Shown piece after piece: positions 1 through 9,005 of a stretch of 64,000 bases of DNA. The position numbers and the translations under genes were made by a program. The stretch comes from Acinetobacter baumannii. GTDB lineage: Bacteria > Pseudomonadota > Gammaproteobacteria > Pseudomonadales > Moraxellaceae. The stretch lies in assembly GCF_009759685.1 (NCBI RefSeq), contig NZ_CP046654.1, positions 2,232,001 to 2,296,000 of the forward strand. Reading direction: 5' to 3'. The notes under the pieces are model-generated. The model worked only from the letters and a program-made list of their open reading frames with translations, did no database searches and had not been told where the DNA came from. How positions within the stretch are numbered: the stretch's first letter is position 1; every line of letters starts with the position of its first letter.

Positions 1-2
1 TG

Positions 3-620
<618 letters not shown>

Positions 621-639
621 ACCTCATTATTTTTTATTA

Positions 640-667
640 AAAGATCACGCTAAGTGGTCTTTTTTTA
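640..667 (+). terminator. Intrinsic terminator after argB
   Basis: GATCAC / GTGGTC stem with a 5-base loop followed by seven T residues, 20 bases after the argB stop codon. Confidence 0.8.
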
Positions 668-740
668 TGCCATTTAATTTTGGTCATTTTTTTGTCATGA
701 GCTTTGACTAGTGTAGTGGGTGTCACTAGGAGCGTTCATT

Positions 741-1523
741 ATGCTGGAAAAATTTAATCAATATCGCCAAACCTGGACTTTACCTTTAAATCGCCATAAG
801 GCTAACAATCAAACACAATTCCGCTTTGAATGGGTTGATAATTTAAAAGAATTACAAGATGTACAACGGTTTCGTGCACAACAATTTAGTAAACAATTCG
901 GCATTCAATTTGAAGATAATTTAGATCAAGATATTTACGATTTTGGCTGTGAGCATGCTGTATTAAGAGAAAAATGGACAGGAGAGATTGTTGCTTATAC
1001 ACGACTTAAGCTCTTTCAAGGCCACGAAATAGGGCAAAGTTACAGTGCTAATGAGTTTGACATTGTTCCACACTTGTCGCATTTGCCAAATGTATTAGAG
1101 ATAGGGCGTACTTGTGTACATCCACGTTTTCGTAATGGTAAGGCACTTTCAACATTATGGCTGAATCTTGCACCTAAAGTATTGTGGTCAATGCGTGCTA
1201 AATATTTGATGGGATGTGTCAGTATTCATCTGCAAGATAATTTGGCTAGAGCGTACTATACACACCGTCAAATTCAGCAATTACCGGACACTAAAACCAT
1301 CGATATTCGTTCTAAGAAAATCTATGAACCTGAATATCCGGAGTTTAGTTTCCCTCAAGATGAGCGGATGCCGAAACTATTCCAAATGTATTTGAGTATG
1401 CAGTCTAAATTATCTAAAGATGCCTTCTTTGATGCTGAATTTAACTGTCTCGATTACTTTGTATTTTTAGAAGTGAATAAAATTGCCACTTCGTTTGTAA
1501 TGAACAAAATGGCTCAGCGATAA
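741..1523 (+). CDS. GNAT-type N-acyltransferase, OlsB-like
   Basis: A 260-residue protein with the GNAT/OlsB hallmark EIGRTCVHPRFRNG at about residues 120-133, followed by the hydrophobic stretch of the acyl-donor pocket and MGCVSIH. Family members use acyl-ACP to acylate an amino group; OlsB makes lyso-ornithine lipid. The start at 741 is preferred over a GTG at 720 because AGGAG (728-732) lies 8 bases before this ATG. The gene stands alone between argB and a glutamine amidotransferase, with no olsA-like partner beside it, so the exact acceptor is inferred. Older annotations call such proteins hemolysin-like. Confidence 0.72.
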   Translation: MLEKFNQYRQTWTLPLNRHKANNQTQFRFEWVDNLKELQDVQRFRAQQFSKQFGIQFEDNLDQDIYDFGCEHAVLREKWTGEIVAYTRLKLFQGHEIGQSYSANEFDIVPHLSHLPNVLEIGRTCVHPRFRNGKALSTLWLNLAPKVLWSMRAKYLMGCVSIHLQDNLARAYYTHRQIQQLPDTKTIDIRSKKIYEPEYPEFSFPQDERMPKLFQMYLSMQSKLSKDAFFDAEFNCLDYFVFLEVNKIATSFVMNKMAQR

Positions 1524-1631
1524 AGTTATCTTATATTTTGTAATAGCGAGCGCATATTGGGATTTACAAGCCAATTTACTCTCATGCACAATAGTACGCA
1601 TGGGGTAATGAAGTGAAAGTTTAAAAACAAT

Positions 1632-2480
1632 ATGTGCCAGCTATTAGGAATGAATTGTGCAACACCAACGGATATCACTTTTTCTTTCCGTGGTTTTTCA
1701 CAACGCGCAGGAATTACCTCTGACCATAGTGATGGTTTTGGTATTGCCTTTTTTGAAGATAAGGCATGCCGTTTATTTGTAGATAACCAGTCTGCAGTTG
1801 AATCACCAATTGCTGATCTTATTCGTAATTATCCCATTAAATCCCGTAATGTAATCGCACATATTCGTAAGGCGACTCAAGGCAAAATTACGCTTGAGAA
1901 CTCACATCCTTTTATTCGGGAGTTATGGGGACGTCACTGGATTTTTGCCCATAATGGCGATTTACATGATTTTAATCCACCCTTAAGCGGACGTTTTACG
2001 CCGGTAGGGAATACCGATAGCGAAAGAGCATTTTGTTATTTATTAGATCAACTGGTAGAAGTATTTGGTTATGAAGAACCAACGCTTGAGCAGATATTTG
2101 AAGTATTAGAAAAGATTTCCCCTCAAATTGCAGAATATGGGACATTTAATTTCTGTTTATCGAATGGGCAAGCCTTATTTAGTTATGCGATTACTAAATT
2201 ACATTGGTTAGTTCGAGAATATCCATTCAATAATGCACATTTAATTGATTTAGATGTTGAGGTTGATTTTAGTCAGGTAACCACTCCTGAAGATCGAGTT
2301 GCTGTAATTACCACTGAGCCTTTAACTCATAATGAAACATGGATTGCTTATCAACCTGGTGAAATGATTTTATTTCAACATGGTAAACCTATAAAGAAAG
2401 CGATTACTCAAGTTGAAAGATTAATACGTGAAGAGAAAAATCCTGAACTTAAGCGTATTACTCGTGCTGACCAATATTAA
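1632..2480 (+). CDS. Class II glutamine amidotransferase, YafJ type
   Basis: A 282-residue protein beginning Met-Cys-Gln-Leu-Leu-Gly. After Met removal Cys2 becomes the N-terminal nucleophile of class II (Ntn) glutaminases. Further motifs are HIRKATQG, FAHNGDLHDF and GNTDSERAFCYLLD, which form the glutamine pocket. The protein is a stand-alone glutaminase domain of the YafJ family; the ammonia acceptor is unknown. No strong Shine-Dalgarno sequence precedes the ATG, but the Cys2 requirement fixes the start. An AT-rich hairpin follows the gene. Confidence 0.85.
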   Translation: MCQLLGMNCATPTDITFSFRGFSQRAGITSDHSDGFGIAFFEDKACRLFVDNQSAVESPIADLIRNYPIKSRNVIAHIRKATQGKITLENSHPFIRELWGRHWIFAHNGDLHDFNPPLSGRFTPVGNTDSERAFCYLLDQLVEVFGYEEPTLEQIFEVLEKISPQIAEYGTFNFCLSNGQALFSYAITKLHWLVREYPFNNAHLIDLDVEVDFSQVTTPEDRVAVITTEPLTHNETWIAYQPGEMILFQHGKPIKKAITQVERLIREEKNPELKRITRADQY

Positions 2481-2540
2481 TTTTTTATTGAAAGAAATGT
2501 AATTTCTTAAGAAATATATATTTTTGTTTATTTAATAATA

Positions 2541-2577
2541 AAGTATTTTGTTTAAAAAATACTTTATCTTTTTAGTT
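2541..2577 (+). terminator. AT-rich terminator hairpin after the YafJ-type gene
   Basis: AAAGTATTTT / AAAAATACTTT stem with a GTTT-type loop and a following T run. The remaining 252-base AT-rich gap before the hemerythrin gene shows no other feature I can support. Confidence 0.55.
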
Positions 2578-2732
2578 GGTTAATATTAATTAATTTTTTA
2601 AAAATCAAAAACTTATTTGTTTATTCATTTTTATTTATTTAAAGCCGACAAAATAGCTTTGTTTTTATTTATACCCTTTAAAGATAAGATGCAGTTTATG
2701 CAACAGTCATTGAACATCATTGGGGGTGATGT

Positions 2733-3188
2733 ATGAAAATGAAATGGGCTTCAGAATATAATACTGGTATTGACGTTATTGATGAGCAGCATAAACGAAT
2801 ACTGGATTATATTAATGAGATTGATGATGTAAAAGATGATGAGGATAGACGTCGTATTAAAGATGTTTTAGACAATATTATTGATTATACGCAATCACAT
2901 TTTACCTTTGAAGAAAGTTTACAAGAGGAAGCGGATTATAAATATAGAGTGCCTCATAAACGTGTACATGACTTGTTTATTAAAAAAATAGAATTATATC
3001 GTGAACGTTTTGAAATGGGCCATACGATTGAAGCAGAATTACAAGAGATCTTGGCTAAATGGTTAATTAACCATATTCAACATGATGATGCCGATTATGT
3101 GGGGGCAGTAAAAGAAAATATGATGGGGATTATTAGAGAAAAAGAAAAGAAGAAAGGAAAGAACTGGTTCGCCCGTTTTTTCTCATAA
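2733..3188 (+). CDS. Bacteriohemerythrin
   Basis: A 151-residue single-domain hemerythrin with the full di-iron ligand set in order: His20, His56 and Glu60 (HFTFEE), His75 and His79 (HKRVH), His114 and Asp119 (HIQHDD). Such proteins bind O2 reversibly at a non-heme di-iron centre in the cytoplasm; sensing, storage or delivery roles are proposed in other bacteria. The C-terminus is very lysine-rich (residues about 135-146). GGGGGTGAT just before the ATG serves as ribosome binding site. Monocistronic, with a terminator downstream. Confidence 0.9.
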   Translation: MKMKWASEYNTGIDVIDEQHKRILDYINEIDDVKDDEDRRRIKDVLDNIIDYTQSHFTFEESLQEEADYKYRVPHKRVHDLFIKKIELYRERFEMGHTIEAELQEILAKWLINHIQHDDADYVGAVKENMMGIIREKEKKKGKNWFARFFS

Positions 3189-3226
3189 CCTTAACTAAAA
3201 AAACTCTAATATACAGTTAGCGCGGC

Positions 3227-3258
3227 AAACTATCGTTTCGGTGGTTTGCTTTTTTTAT
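3227..3258 (+). terminator. Intrinsic terminator after hemerythrin
   Basis: GCAAAC / GTTTGC stem with a 13-base loop and a run of seven T residues, 39 bases after the stop codon. Confidence 0.8.
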
Positions 3259-3325
3259 TGTGCAAACTTTGATTTTCATGCATGAGACGGGCAAAATATC
3301 TATAGACTTTTTCAAGGAATGCATA

Positions 3326-4408
3326 ATGCAGGACATACCTATGTCACGATGGTTATCGCCTCTTATGGCGTTTTGCTTATCTTTTGTCATCATGGCCACT
3401 TTGGCACCCACCATGGGAATCCAGATTGATCGTCAAATCGATTTCTGGTTATTGTGGTTTGGCACTATGTTGTTATTGGCATTACCAGTTTGTTATTTGG
3501 AAATTGCTTTAGCAAAACGATCAAAAACAACCGCTTTAAATGCGTTATCGAGTTTAACTCGTGAAGCTGATAGTTCCCCTAAATGGCGTGTGGTTGGCTG
3601 GCTTGCTGTTGTTTTTATTCCTTTCTTAGCGGGTAACGTTCTAAGTACTGCGAGCAATATATTAGTTGCACAGTTTGCCCCAAGCATTTCCGGTCAAATT
3701 ATTTTTGCAGGCCTTGCAGTTGCTGCCTTGGTATTATCTTTTATTCCACGCCAAATACTCATTTTATTAATGACCTTAGGAGTAATCGCTTCTATTGTGT
3801 TGGCAAATATGATGGGCTCGACTTTACAACCTTGGCATTGGACCAGTGTTGAGTTTAAGGAGTGGGGTAATGCAACTGTACTTGCACTTGTCGCGAGCGG
3901 GTTAGGGTTAGGGCTTTACTGGCAAAATAGTGTAGGTGCTGTTCAGGCGCAAGAAGGCGCAACAAAAACTGTTCTTCCAATTTGGTTAGCTCAGCTCATT
4001 GCTGTGGTTGCTTTTGGCTTTTTCTCGCTTCAGGCTCAATTACCCGTTTTAACGTGGATATTTACCAGAGTAATGACATCCGCGTTATTTGTGCAGTTGG
4101 CTAGAGAACAACTTGCTCAGCGACAACTTATGCCTGTTTTACAATGGGTGATTATTGTTGTAGCAATTGCAGTTTGGGCGGTGTCGGAAGTTCATAATTT
4201 ATTCACGCTCATTCTTATGCTTTGGGGCTTACTTATTTGCTTAATCTATGCAATTTTTGCAGGTTGGATTATGAAAATTAGCCACTTGCGTAAATCGATG
4301 AATTTCAGCAATGAGCTTTTTTATAACTTATGGCGTATTGCTGTACGTATCGTATTGCCGCTTTCAATTATTGTGGCAATGATTGCTGTAATTGGACAAA
4401 GTATCTAA
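3326..4408 (+). CDS. Multi-spanning inner-membrane protein, transporter-like
   Basis: A 360-residue, very hydrophobic protein with about ten predicted membrane segments. The N-terminal stretch with LPVCYLEIALAKRSKTTALNAL is reminiscent of the sodium:neurotransmitter symporter superfamily, but I cannot assign a substrate. The start at 3326 has AAGGA 8 bases upstream; longer in-frame starts at 3260 lack this. The stop codon overlaps the start of rnfH by one base (TAATG), so the two are translationally coupled. Confidence 0.6.
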   Translation: MQDIPMSRWLSPLMAFCLSFVIMATLAPTMGIQIDRQIDFWLLWFGTMLLLALPVCYLEIALAKRSKTTALNALSSLTREADSSPKWRVVGWLAVVFIPFLAGNVLSTASNILVAQFAPSISGQIIFAGLAVAALVLSFIPRQILILLMTLGVIASIVLANMMGSTLQPWHWTSVEFKEWGNATVLALVASGLGLGLYWQNSVGAVQAQEGATKTVLPIWLAQLIAVVAFGFFSLQAQLPVLTWIFTRVMTSALFVQLAREQLAQRQLMPVLQWVIIVVAIAVWAVSEVHNLFTLILMLWGLLICLIYAIFAGWIMKISHLRKSMNFSNELFYNLWRIAVRIVLPLSIIVAMIAVIGQSI

Positions 4409-4731
4409 TGGAACGTACACAACAAGTTTGGGTCGCTTTTGCAGTACCGGAACAACAGTTTTTAATTTCTGTTCCATTTGAAGAGGGAATGACTGCTGCA
4501 CAGGCAGTTCAAGCAAGTGGTTTATCAAATCAAGTTGATTTGCCTGAACCACTTCAGCTCGGCATTTTTGGAGTAAAAGTAGAAATTGATGCGGTATTAC
4601 ATGCAGGCGATCGAGTTGAGGTTTATCGACCATTAACGATTAATCCAAAAGATATTCGCCGGAAACGTGCTGCGAAAAACCCTGTAGGCAGATACATTAA
4701 AGGCAATCGCTTTAAGCAATCAGCTCAATAA
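4408..4731 (+). CDS. rnfH: RnfH family protein (ubiquitin-like fold)
   Basis: A 107-residue protein with the RnfH/UPF0125 signature: an N-terminal VWVAFAVPEQQ strand, LGIFGVKVEIDAVLHAGDRVEVYRPL near residues 52-76, and NPKDIRRKRA. The fold is beta-grasp, related to ThiS/MoaD, without the terminal GG. Its biochemical role is not established; in many genomes it sits between ratA and bamE. Here bamE follows convergently, which agrees, while ratA is absent from the window. Confidence 0.85.
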   Translation: MERTQQVWVAFAVPEQQFLISVPFEEGMTAAQAVQASGLSNQVDLPEPLQLGIFGVKVEIDAVLHAGDRVEVYRPLTINPKDIRRKRAAKNPVGRYIKGNRFKQSAQ

Positions 4732-4734
4732 GCA

Positions 4735-4773
4735 AAACCCCTCAAGTATTTCACTAGAGGGGTTTCTTTTTAT
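4735..4773. terminator. Bidirectional terminator between rnfH and bamE
   Basis: AAACCCCTC / GAGGGGTTT stem with T-rich plus-strand tail (TTTCTTTTTATT) and A-rich opposite flank, placed between convergent genes. Confidence 0.85.
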
Positions 4774-4785
4774 TAGAAAAAACGA

Positions 4786-5184
4786 TTATAGTGGTGGGGC
4801 AGTTAAAATTGCTTCTTTGGAAGCAGGTAAACCTGGTTGCGATTCTGGAATAGTCTCTAAACCTTCAATTTTAGTTACGGTTCCAGTTCCATCAAAGTAA
4901 ATTTTTAAATGCTGACCATGTGCTGCGGGGATTTTCGCTTTTTTAGCATATGTTCCCGGGATATAGTTGTAGATATAGTCCCAACGTTGTGGATTGAGGG
5001 GATCAGTCACTGTTGGGCTACCAAGCAAAAAGCGCACTTGCTGGAAATTCATGCCGACCTGTACTTGAGAGGCTTGAGCTTTAGTCAATGGAGTCCCTTG
5101 AGGAATATCAACCTTATATACACCAAAGATTGAACAACCAGCTAGGAGTGAAGTGACGAATAACGTCAGCACGAGTTTTTGCAT
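4786..5184 (-). CDS. bamE: Outer membrane protein assembly factor BamE (lipoprotein)
   Basis: A 132-residue lipoprotein of the SmpA/OmlA family. The signal peptide ends in the lipobox LLAGC, so the mature protein starts at Cys16. The BamE core follows: GTPLTKAQASQVQVGMNFQQVRFLLGSP, PQRWDYIYNYIPG and LKIYFDGTGTVTKIEG. BamE is the small lipoprotein of the BAM complex that inserts beta-barrel proteins into the outer membrane. Divergent from fur, with about 110 bases between the starts. Confidence 0.93.
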   Translation of the reverse strand: MQKLVLTLFVTSLLAGCSIFGVYKVDIPQGTPLTKAQASQVQVGMNFQQVRFLLGSPTVTDPLNPQRWDYIYNYIPGTYAKKAKIPAAHGQHLKIYFDGTGTVTKIEGLETIPESQPGLPASKEAILTAPPL

Positions 5185-5295
5185 TTTGCTACACTATCCC
5201 AATAAATTATGATGCATTTGATCAAAGGATAGATCATACTTCATCTAAATTCTATTGCCTATTCCAACTTGAGATTTGTTGAGAGACCTTTTTTC

Positions 5296-5733
5296 ATGCC
5301 TATTTCCAATCAAGATTTGCGCAAAGCTGGACTTAAAGTTACCCTTCCACGAATTAAGATTTTGGAATTATTAGAAAATTCAAAACAACATCATCTTAGC
5401 GCCGAAGATATTTACAAGACTTTGTTAGAGCAAGGGGAAGATGTCGGACTTGCGACAGTTTACCGTGTGTTAACACAATTTGAAGCTGCGGGTATTATTC
5501 AACGTCATCATTTTGAAAATAACCATTCTGTTTTCGAAATCATGCAAGAAGATCATCACGATCACTTAGTATGCCAAAACTGTAACAAAGTCATTGAATT
5601 TACTAATGATGTTATCGAGAAAGAACAGCATTCTGTAGCAGAACAACATGGGTTTACCTTAACGGGTCACTCATTAAATCTCTATGGTTACTGTAATGAA
5701 CCTGAATGTCAGGAAGCATTGCGCAAGAAATAA
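5296..5733 (+). CDS. fur: Ferric uptake regulator
   Basis: A 145-residue Fur protein: winged helix (LGLATVYRVLTQFE-type recognition helix at about residues 50-65), the HHDH metal site at 87-90, Cys93/Cys96 and Cys133/Cys138 structural zinc ligands. With Fe(II) bound it represses iron-uptake genes. The start at 5296 gives the standard N-terminus MPISNQDLRKAGLKVTLPR; the upstream extension from 5269 is not conserved in the family. Confidence 0.96.
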   Translation: MPISNQDLRKAGLKVTLPRIKILELLENSKQHHLSAEDIYKTLLEQGEDVGLATVYRVLTQFEAAGIIQRHHFENNHSVFEIMQEDHHDHLVCQNCNKVIEFTNDVIEKEQHSVAEQHGFTLTGHSLNLYGYCNEPECQEALRKK

Positions 5734-5757
5734 TCGTTTTCACATAAAGAAAACAAA

Positions 5758-5794
5758 TAAAAAAGGAAGGTTACGTTTAACCTTCCTTTTTTTA
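5758..5794. terminator. Terminator between fur and pilU
   Basis: AAGGAAGGTTA / TAACCTTCCTT stem with a CGTT loop and seven T residues; serves fur and, read the other way, pilU. Confidence 0.85.
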
Positions 5795-5802
5795 TGAAGA
5801 AA

Positions 5803-6921
5803 TTACTGGCGGTCAAAAGTTAAATGCTGTTTCCCGTCTGATAATTGATCAGGACCTTCATCAGCAAGTTTAATGGTTAAACGTAAATCGTTCGGTGAGT
5901 CAGCATGTTTAAGTGCATCTTTGTAGGTAATTTGACCAGCTTTATATAAATCAAATAAAGCTTGGTCAAAGGTCTGCATACCAAGTTCACGTGAGCGTTT
6001 CATCAAATCTTTAATTTCATGAATTTCACCTTTACGGATGTAGTCTGAAATTAATGGTGAGTTAATTAAAATCTCAATTGCTGCACGGCGTGAATTACCA
6101 TCTGGTGTTGGAATGAGCTGCTGCGCAATCATTGCCTTTAAGTTAAGTGACAAGTCCATGTAAAGCTGACTATGACGGTCACTTTCAAAAAAGTGAATAA
6201 TACGGTCGAGCGCTTGGTTGGCGTTGTTGGCGTGCATGGTAGCTAATACAAGATGGCCTGTTTCAGCAAAGCCAATCGCGTAGTCCATGACTTCACGAGA
6301 ACGGATCTCACCAATTAAGATCACATCCGGCGCTTGTCGTAGTGTATTTTTCAAGGCAATTTCAAATGAGTCGGTATCGATCCCGACTTCACGCTGAGTA
6401 ATGATGCAACCTGCATGTTCGTGAATAAACTCAATCGGGTCTTCAATGGTAATGATATGGCCCTTAGAGTTATGGTTACGATGGCTGATCATTGAAGCCA
6501 ATGAAGTGGATTTACCTGTACCTGTCGCGCCTACGAAAATAATAATGCCGCGTTTGGTCATCGATAAATCTTTAAGTACAGGCGGTAACTGCAAGTCATC
6601 AATTGAAGGAATCTTGGTTTCAATACGACGTAGTACCATGCCCGGCATGTCGCGCTGCTGAAAAGCACTGACACGAAAACGCGCCGTTTTTTCACGGTTC
6701 ATAATGGCAAAGTTACATTCACGAGTTTCTGCAAATTCTTTGCGTTGTTTTTCACTCATGATGGAATGTAATAGTTGACCAATTACTTCGCCTGAAAGAC
6801 TATTTTTTGAAATTGGAACAATTTGCCCGTTAATCTTCATAGAGGGCGCAACGCCATCTGTAATAAAGAGATCGGAAGATTTTTTTTCAACCATCAGGTT
6901 GAGCAAGTCATTAAAATCCAT
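5803..6921 (-). CDS. pilU: Type IV pilus retraction ATPase PilU
   Basis: A 372-residue GspE/PilT-family ATPase. Walker A GATGTGKST at about 131-139, Asp box TIEDPIEFIHEH, Walker B VILIGEIRSREVM, His box THATMHANNANQALDR-like. The distinctive PilU C-terminus (SPNDLRLTIKLADEGPDQLSDG) separates it from PilT. PilU is an accessory retraction motor that works with PilT at the inner-membrane base of the type IV pilus, supporting twitching and DNA uptake. It lies 27 bases downstream of pilT in the usual pilTU operon. Confidence 0.95.
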   Translation of the reverse strand: MDFNDLLNLMVEKKSSDLFITDGVAPSMKINGQIVPISKNSLSGEVIGQLLHSIMSEKQRKEFAETRECNFAIMNREKTARFRVSAFQQRDMPGMVLRRIETKIPSIDDLQLPPVLKDLSMTKRGIIIFVGATGTGKSTSLASMISHRNHNSKGHIITIEDPIEFIHEHAGCIITQREVGIDTDSFEIALKNTLRQAPDVILIGEIRSREVMDYAIGFAETGHLVLATMHANNANQALDRIIHFFESDRHSQLYMDLSLNLKAMIAQQLIPTPDGNSRRAAIEILINSPLISDYIRKGEIHEIKDLMKRSRELGMQTFDQALFDLYKAGQITYKDALKHADSPNDLRLTIKLADEGPDQLSDGKQHLTFDRQ

Positions 6922-6948
6922 AATTGTATTCTCGCTATTTTGTTGTTT

Positions 6949-7986
6949 TTATAAGAATGATTCAGGCTGTTTTGCTGCAGTACGAGCCGTTTGCGGGCTA
7001 ATTACACCGCGAGCGACTAAGCCTTTTAAGCTTTGGTCGAGTGTGGTCATGCCATGATTGGCACCAGTTTGAATGGCTGAGTACATTTGCGCGACTTTGT
7101 TTTCACGAATTAAGTTACGAATAGCCGGAATACCAATCATGATCTCATGCGCTGCGACACGGCCACCGCCATTCTTTTTAAGCAGGGTTTGTGAAATAAC
7201 CGCTTGTAAAGATTCTGACAGCATGGCACGAACCATGTCTTTTTCTTCGGCAGGGAATACGTCAATCACACGGTCAATGGTTTTTGCAGCTGACGTGGTG
7301 TGGAGTGTACCAAACACCAAGTGACCTGTTTCGGCAGCGGTTAATGCCAAGCGAATGGTTTCAAGGTCACGCATCTCACCGACCAAAATAATATCAGGGT
7401 CTTCACGCAGTGCTGAGCGAAGTGCTTCATTAAAGCCGTGTGTGTCACGATGCACTTCACGCTGGTTAATGAGACATTTCTTAGACTGATGTACAAATTC
7501 GATTGGATCTTCCACCGTTAAAATATGGTCATAGCGGTTTTCGTTAATATAATCGAGCATCGCTGCAAGCGTAGTTGATTTACCCGAACCTGTTGGCCCC
7601 GTCACCAGTACAATGCCACGAGGATAGTCGCAAATATCTTTAAAGATTTGACCTAGACCTAGATCTTCCATGGTGAGGACTTTAGATGGAATGGTACGAA
7701 AGACTGCACCAGCACCACGGTTTTGGTTAAATGCGTTAACACGGAAACGCGCAACATTAGGTACTTCAAAAGAAAAGTCAGTTTCGAGTTTTTCCTCATA
7801 GTCACGGCGCTGTTTATCATTCATGATGTCGTAAACAAGACGGTGGACATCTTTATGTTCTAGAGCTGGTAAGTTAATACGACGAACTTCACCGTCAACA
7901 CGAATCATTGGTGGCATGCCAGCAGAAAGATGTAAATCGGACGCGCCATTTTTCACAGAGAAGGCGAGTAGCTCTGTAATATCCAT
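6949..7986 (-). CDS. pilT: Type IV pilus retraction ATPase PilT
   Basis: A 345-residue hexameric ATPase with Walker A GPTGSGKSTT at about 130-139, Asp box VEDPIEFVHQ, Walker B IILVGEMRDLET (with the PilT AIRNLIRE motif near residue 290). It depolymerises pilin during pilus retraction. The start at 7986 gives the canonical MDITELLAFSVKNGASDLHLSAG and has a GGGGAAATT ribosome site; an upstream TTG at 8061 adds a non-family extension. First gene of pilTU, divergent from yggS. Confidence 0.96.
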   Translation of the reverse strand: MDITELLAFSVKNGASDLHLSAGMPPMIRVDGEVRRINLPALEHKDVHRLVYDIMNDKQRRDYEEKLETDFSFEVPNVARFRVNAFNQNRGAGAVFRTIPSKVLTMEDLGLGQIFKDICDYPRGIVLVTGPTGSGKSTTLAAMLDYINENRYDHILTVEDPIEFVHQSKKCLINQREVHRDTHGFNEALRSALREDPDIILVGEMRDLETIRLALTAAETGHLVFGTLHTTSAAKTIDRVIDVFPAEEKDMVRAMLSESLQAVISQTLLKKNGGGRVAAHEIMIGIPAIRNLIRENKVAQMYSAIQTGANHGMTTLDQSLKGLVARGVISPQTARTAAKQPESFL

Positions 7987-8112
7987 AATTTCCCCAAGTA
8001 AATCAAAATATGTCATTATTTTGTAGAATAATATACGGCTTTCACCGAGGCTTACCAACACCCCGCTTTAGGTGAAAAGCAAAAAAGTTTTTTGAAAATG
8101 AGAACCTTGTCA

Positions 8113-8805
8113 ATGAATTACCTGCAAGATGCGCGACAGCACGTATTACAGCAAATCAGAACAGCTTGTGAACTTGCTCAGCGTGCGCCTGAAACTGTGC
8201 AACTTTTAGCCGTATCGAAAACTCATCCGAGTGAAAGATTGCGTGAAATGTATGCAGCAGGGCAAAGGGCATTCGGCGAAAATTATTTGCAAGAAGCTTT
8301 AGATAAAATTGATGCTTTACAGGATTTGGATATTGAATGGCATTTCATTGGTCATGTTCAGCGGAATAAAACTAAGCATTTGGCCGAGCAGTTTGATTGG
8401 GTTCATGGGGTAGATCGTTTAATTATTGCAGAACGCCTATCTAACCAACGTGGTGATGACCAAGCTGCACTTAATATTTGTTTGCAAGTCAATATTGATG
8501 GGCAAGAGAGTAAGGATGGTTGTGCACCGGAAGACGTTGCCGAGTTGGTTGCTCAAATGAGTCAACTACCGAAAATCAGGTTACGTGGTTTAATGGTGAT
8601 TCCGGCTCCTGACAATACAGCTGCTTTTGCAGATGCCAAAAAATTATTTGATGCGGTAAAAGTCCAACATGCTCATCCAGAAGACTGGGATACATTGAGT
8701 ATGGGAATGTCAGGGGATTTAGAAGCCGCAATTGCCGCTGGTTCAACAATGGTACGTGTAGGTACAGCTTTATTTGGAGCTAGAGACTATTCGCAAAAAG
8801 GCTGA
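8113..8805 (+). CDS. PLP homeostasis protein YggS/PLPBP
   Basis: A 230-residue fold-type III PLP protein: LLAVSKTHP with the PLP-binding Lys36, FGENYLQEALDKI, EWHFIGHVQRNK, and the phosphate-binding SMGMSGDLEAAIAAGSTMVRVGTALFG at the C-terminus. It has no known catalytic activity and maintains B6 vitamer balance. Located divergently from pilT, the common YggS/pilT pairing. Starts at 8098 and 8113 are both possible; 8113 matches family length, neither has a strong Shine-Dalgarno. Confidence 0.93.
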   Translation: MNYLQDARQHVLQQIRTACELAQRAPETVQLLAVSKTHPSERLREMYAAGQRAFGENYLQEALDKIDALQDLDIEWHFIGHVQRNKTKHLAEQFDWVHGVDRLIIAERLSNQRGDDQAALNICLQVNIDGQESKDGCAPEDVAELVAQMSQLPKIRLRGLMVIPAPDNTAAFADAKKLFDAVKVQHAHPEDWDTLSMGMSGDLEAAIAAGSTMVRVGTALFGARDYSQKG

Positions 8806-8971
8806 TGTAAGCGATTTCTTACAGAAATTGCGGCCTTTTGCGGCTATGGCAGACCACGCTTTTTTTGTACTATGAACTCATCAGGAAACAGGATGTTTCT
8901 AAGAATAACAATAAAAAGTCATGAATGGATGCAGACAGGTACGACAGGAGTCATACCAACGCAGAATCTAA

Positions 8972-9004
8972 AAAAGCCCCGACAGGATGTCGGGGCTTTT
9001 TAGT
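8972..9004. terminator. Terminator after yggS / after sbcC
   Basis: AAAAGCCCCGACA / TGTCGGGGCTTTTT perfect stem with a GGA-type loop; bidirectional between convergent genes. The rest of the 8806-9005 gap shows nothing I can support. Confidence 0.88.
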
Positions 9005-9005
9005 T

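Noticed and set aside
8860..8945. Possible small gene or RNA between yggS and its terminator
   Set aside because: No promoter, hairpin or frame beyond the shared terminator could be supported.
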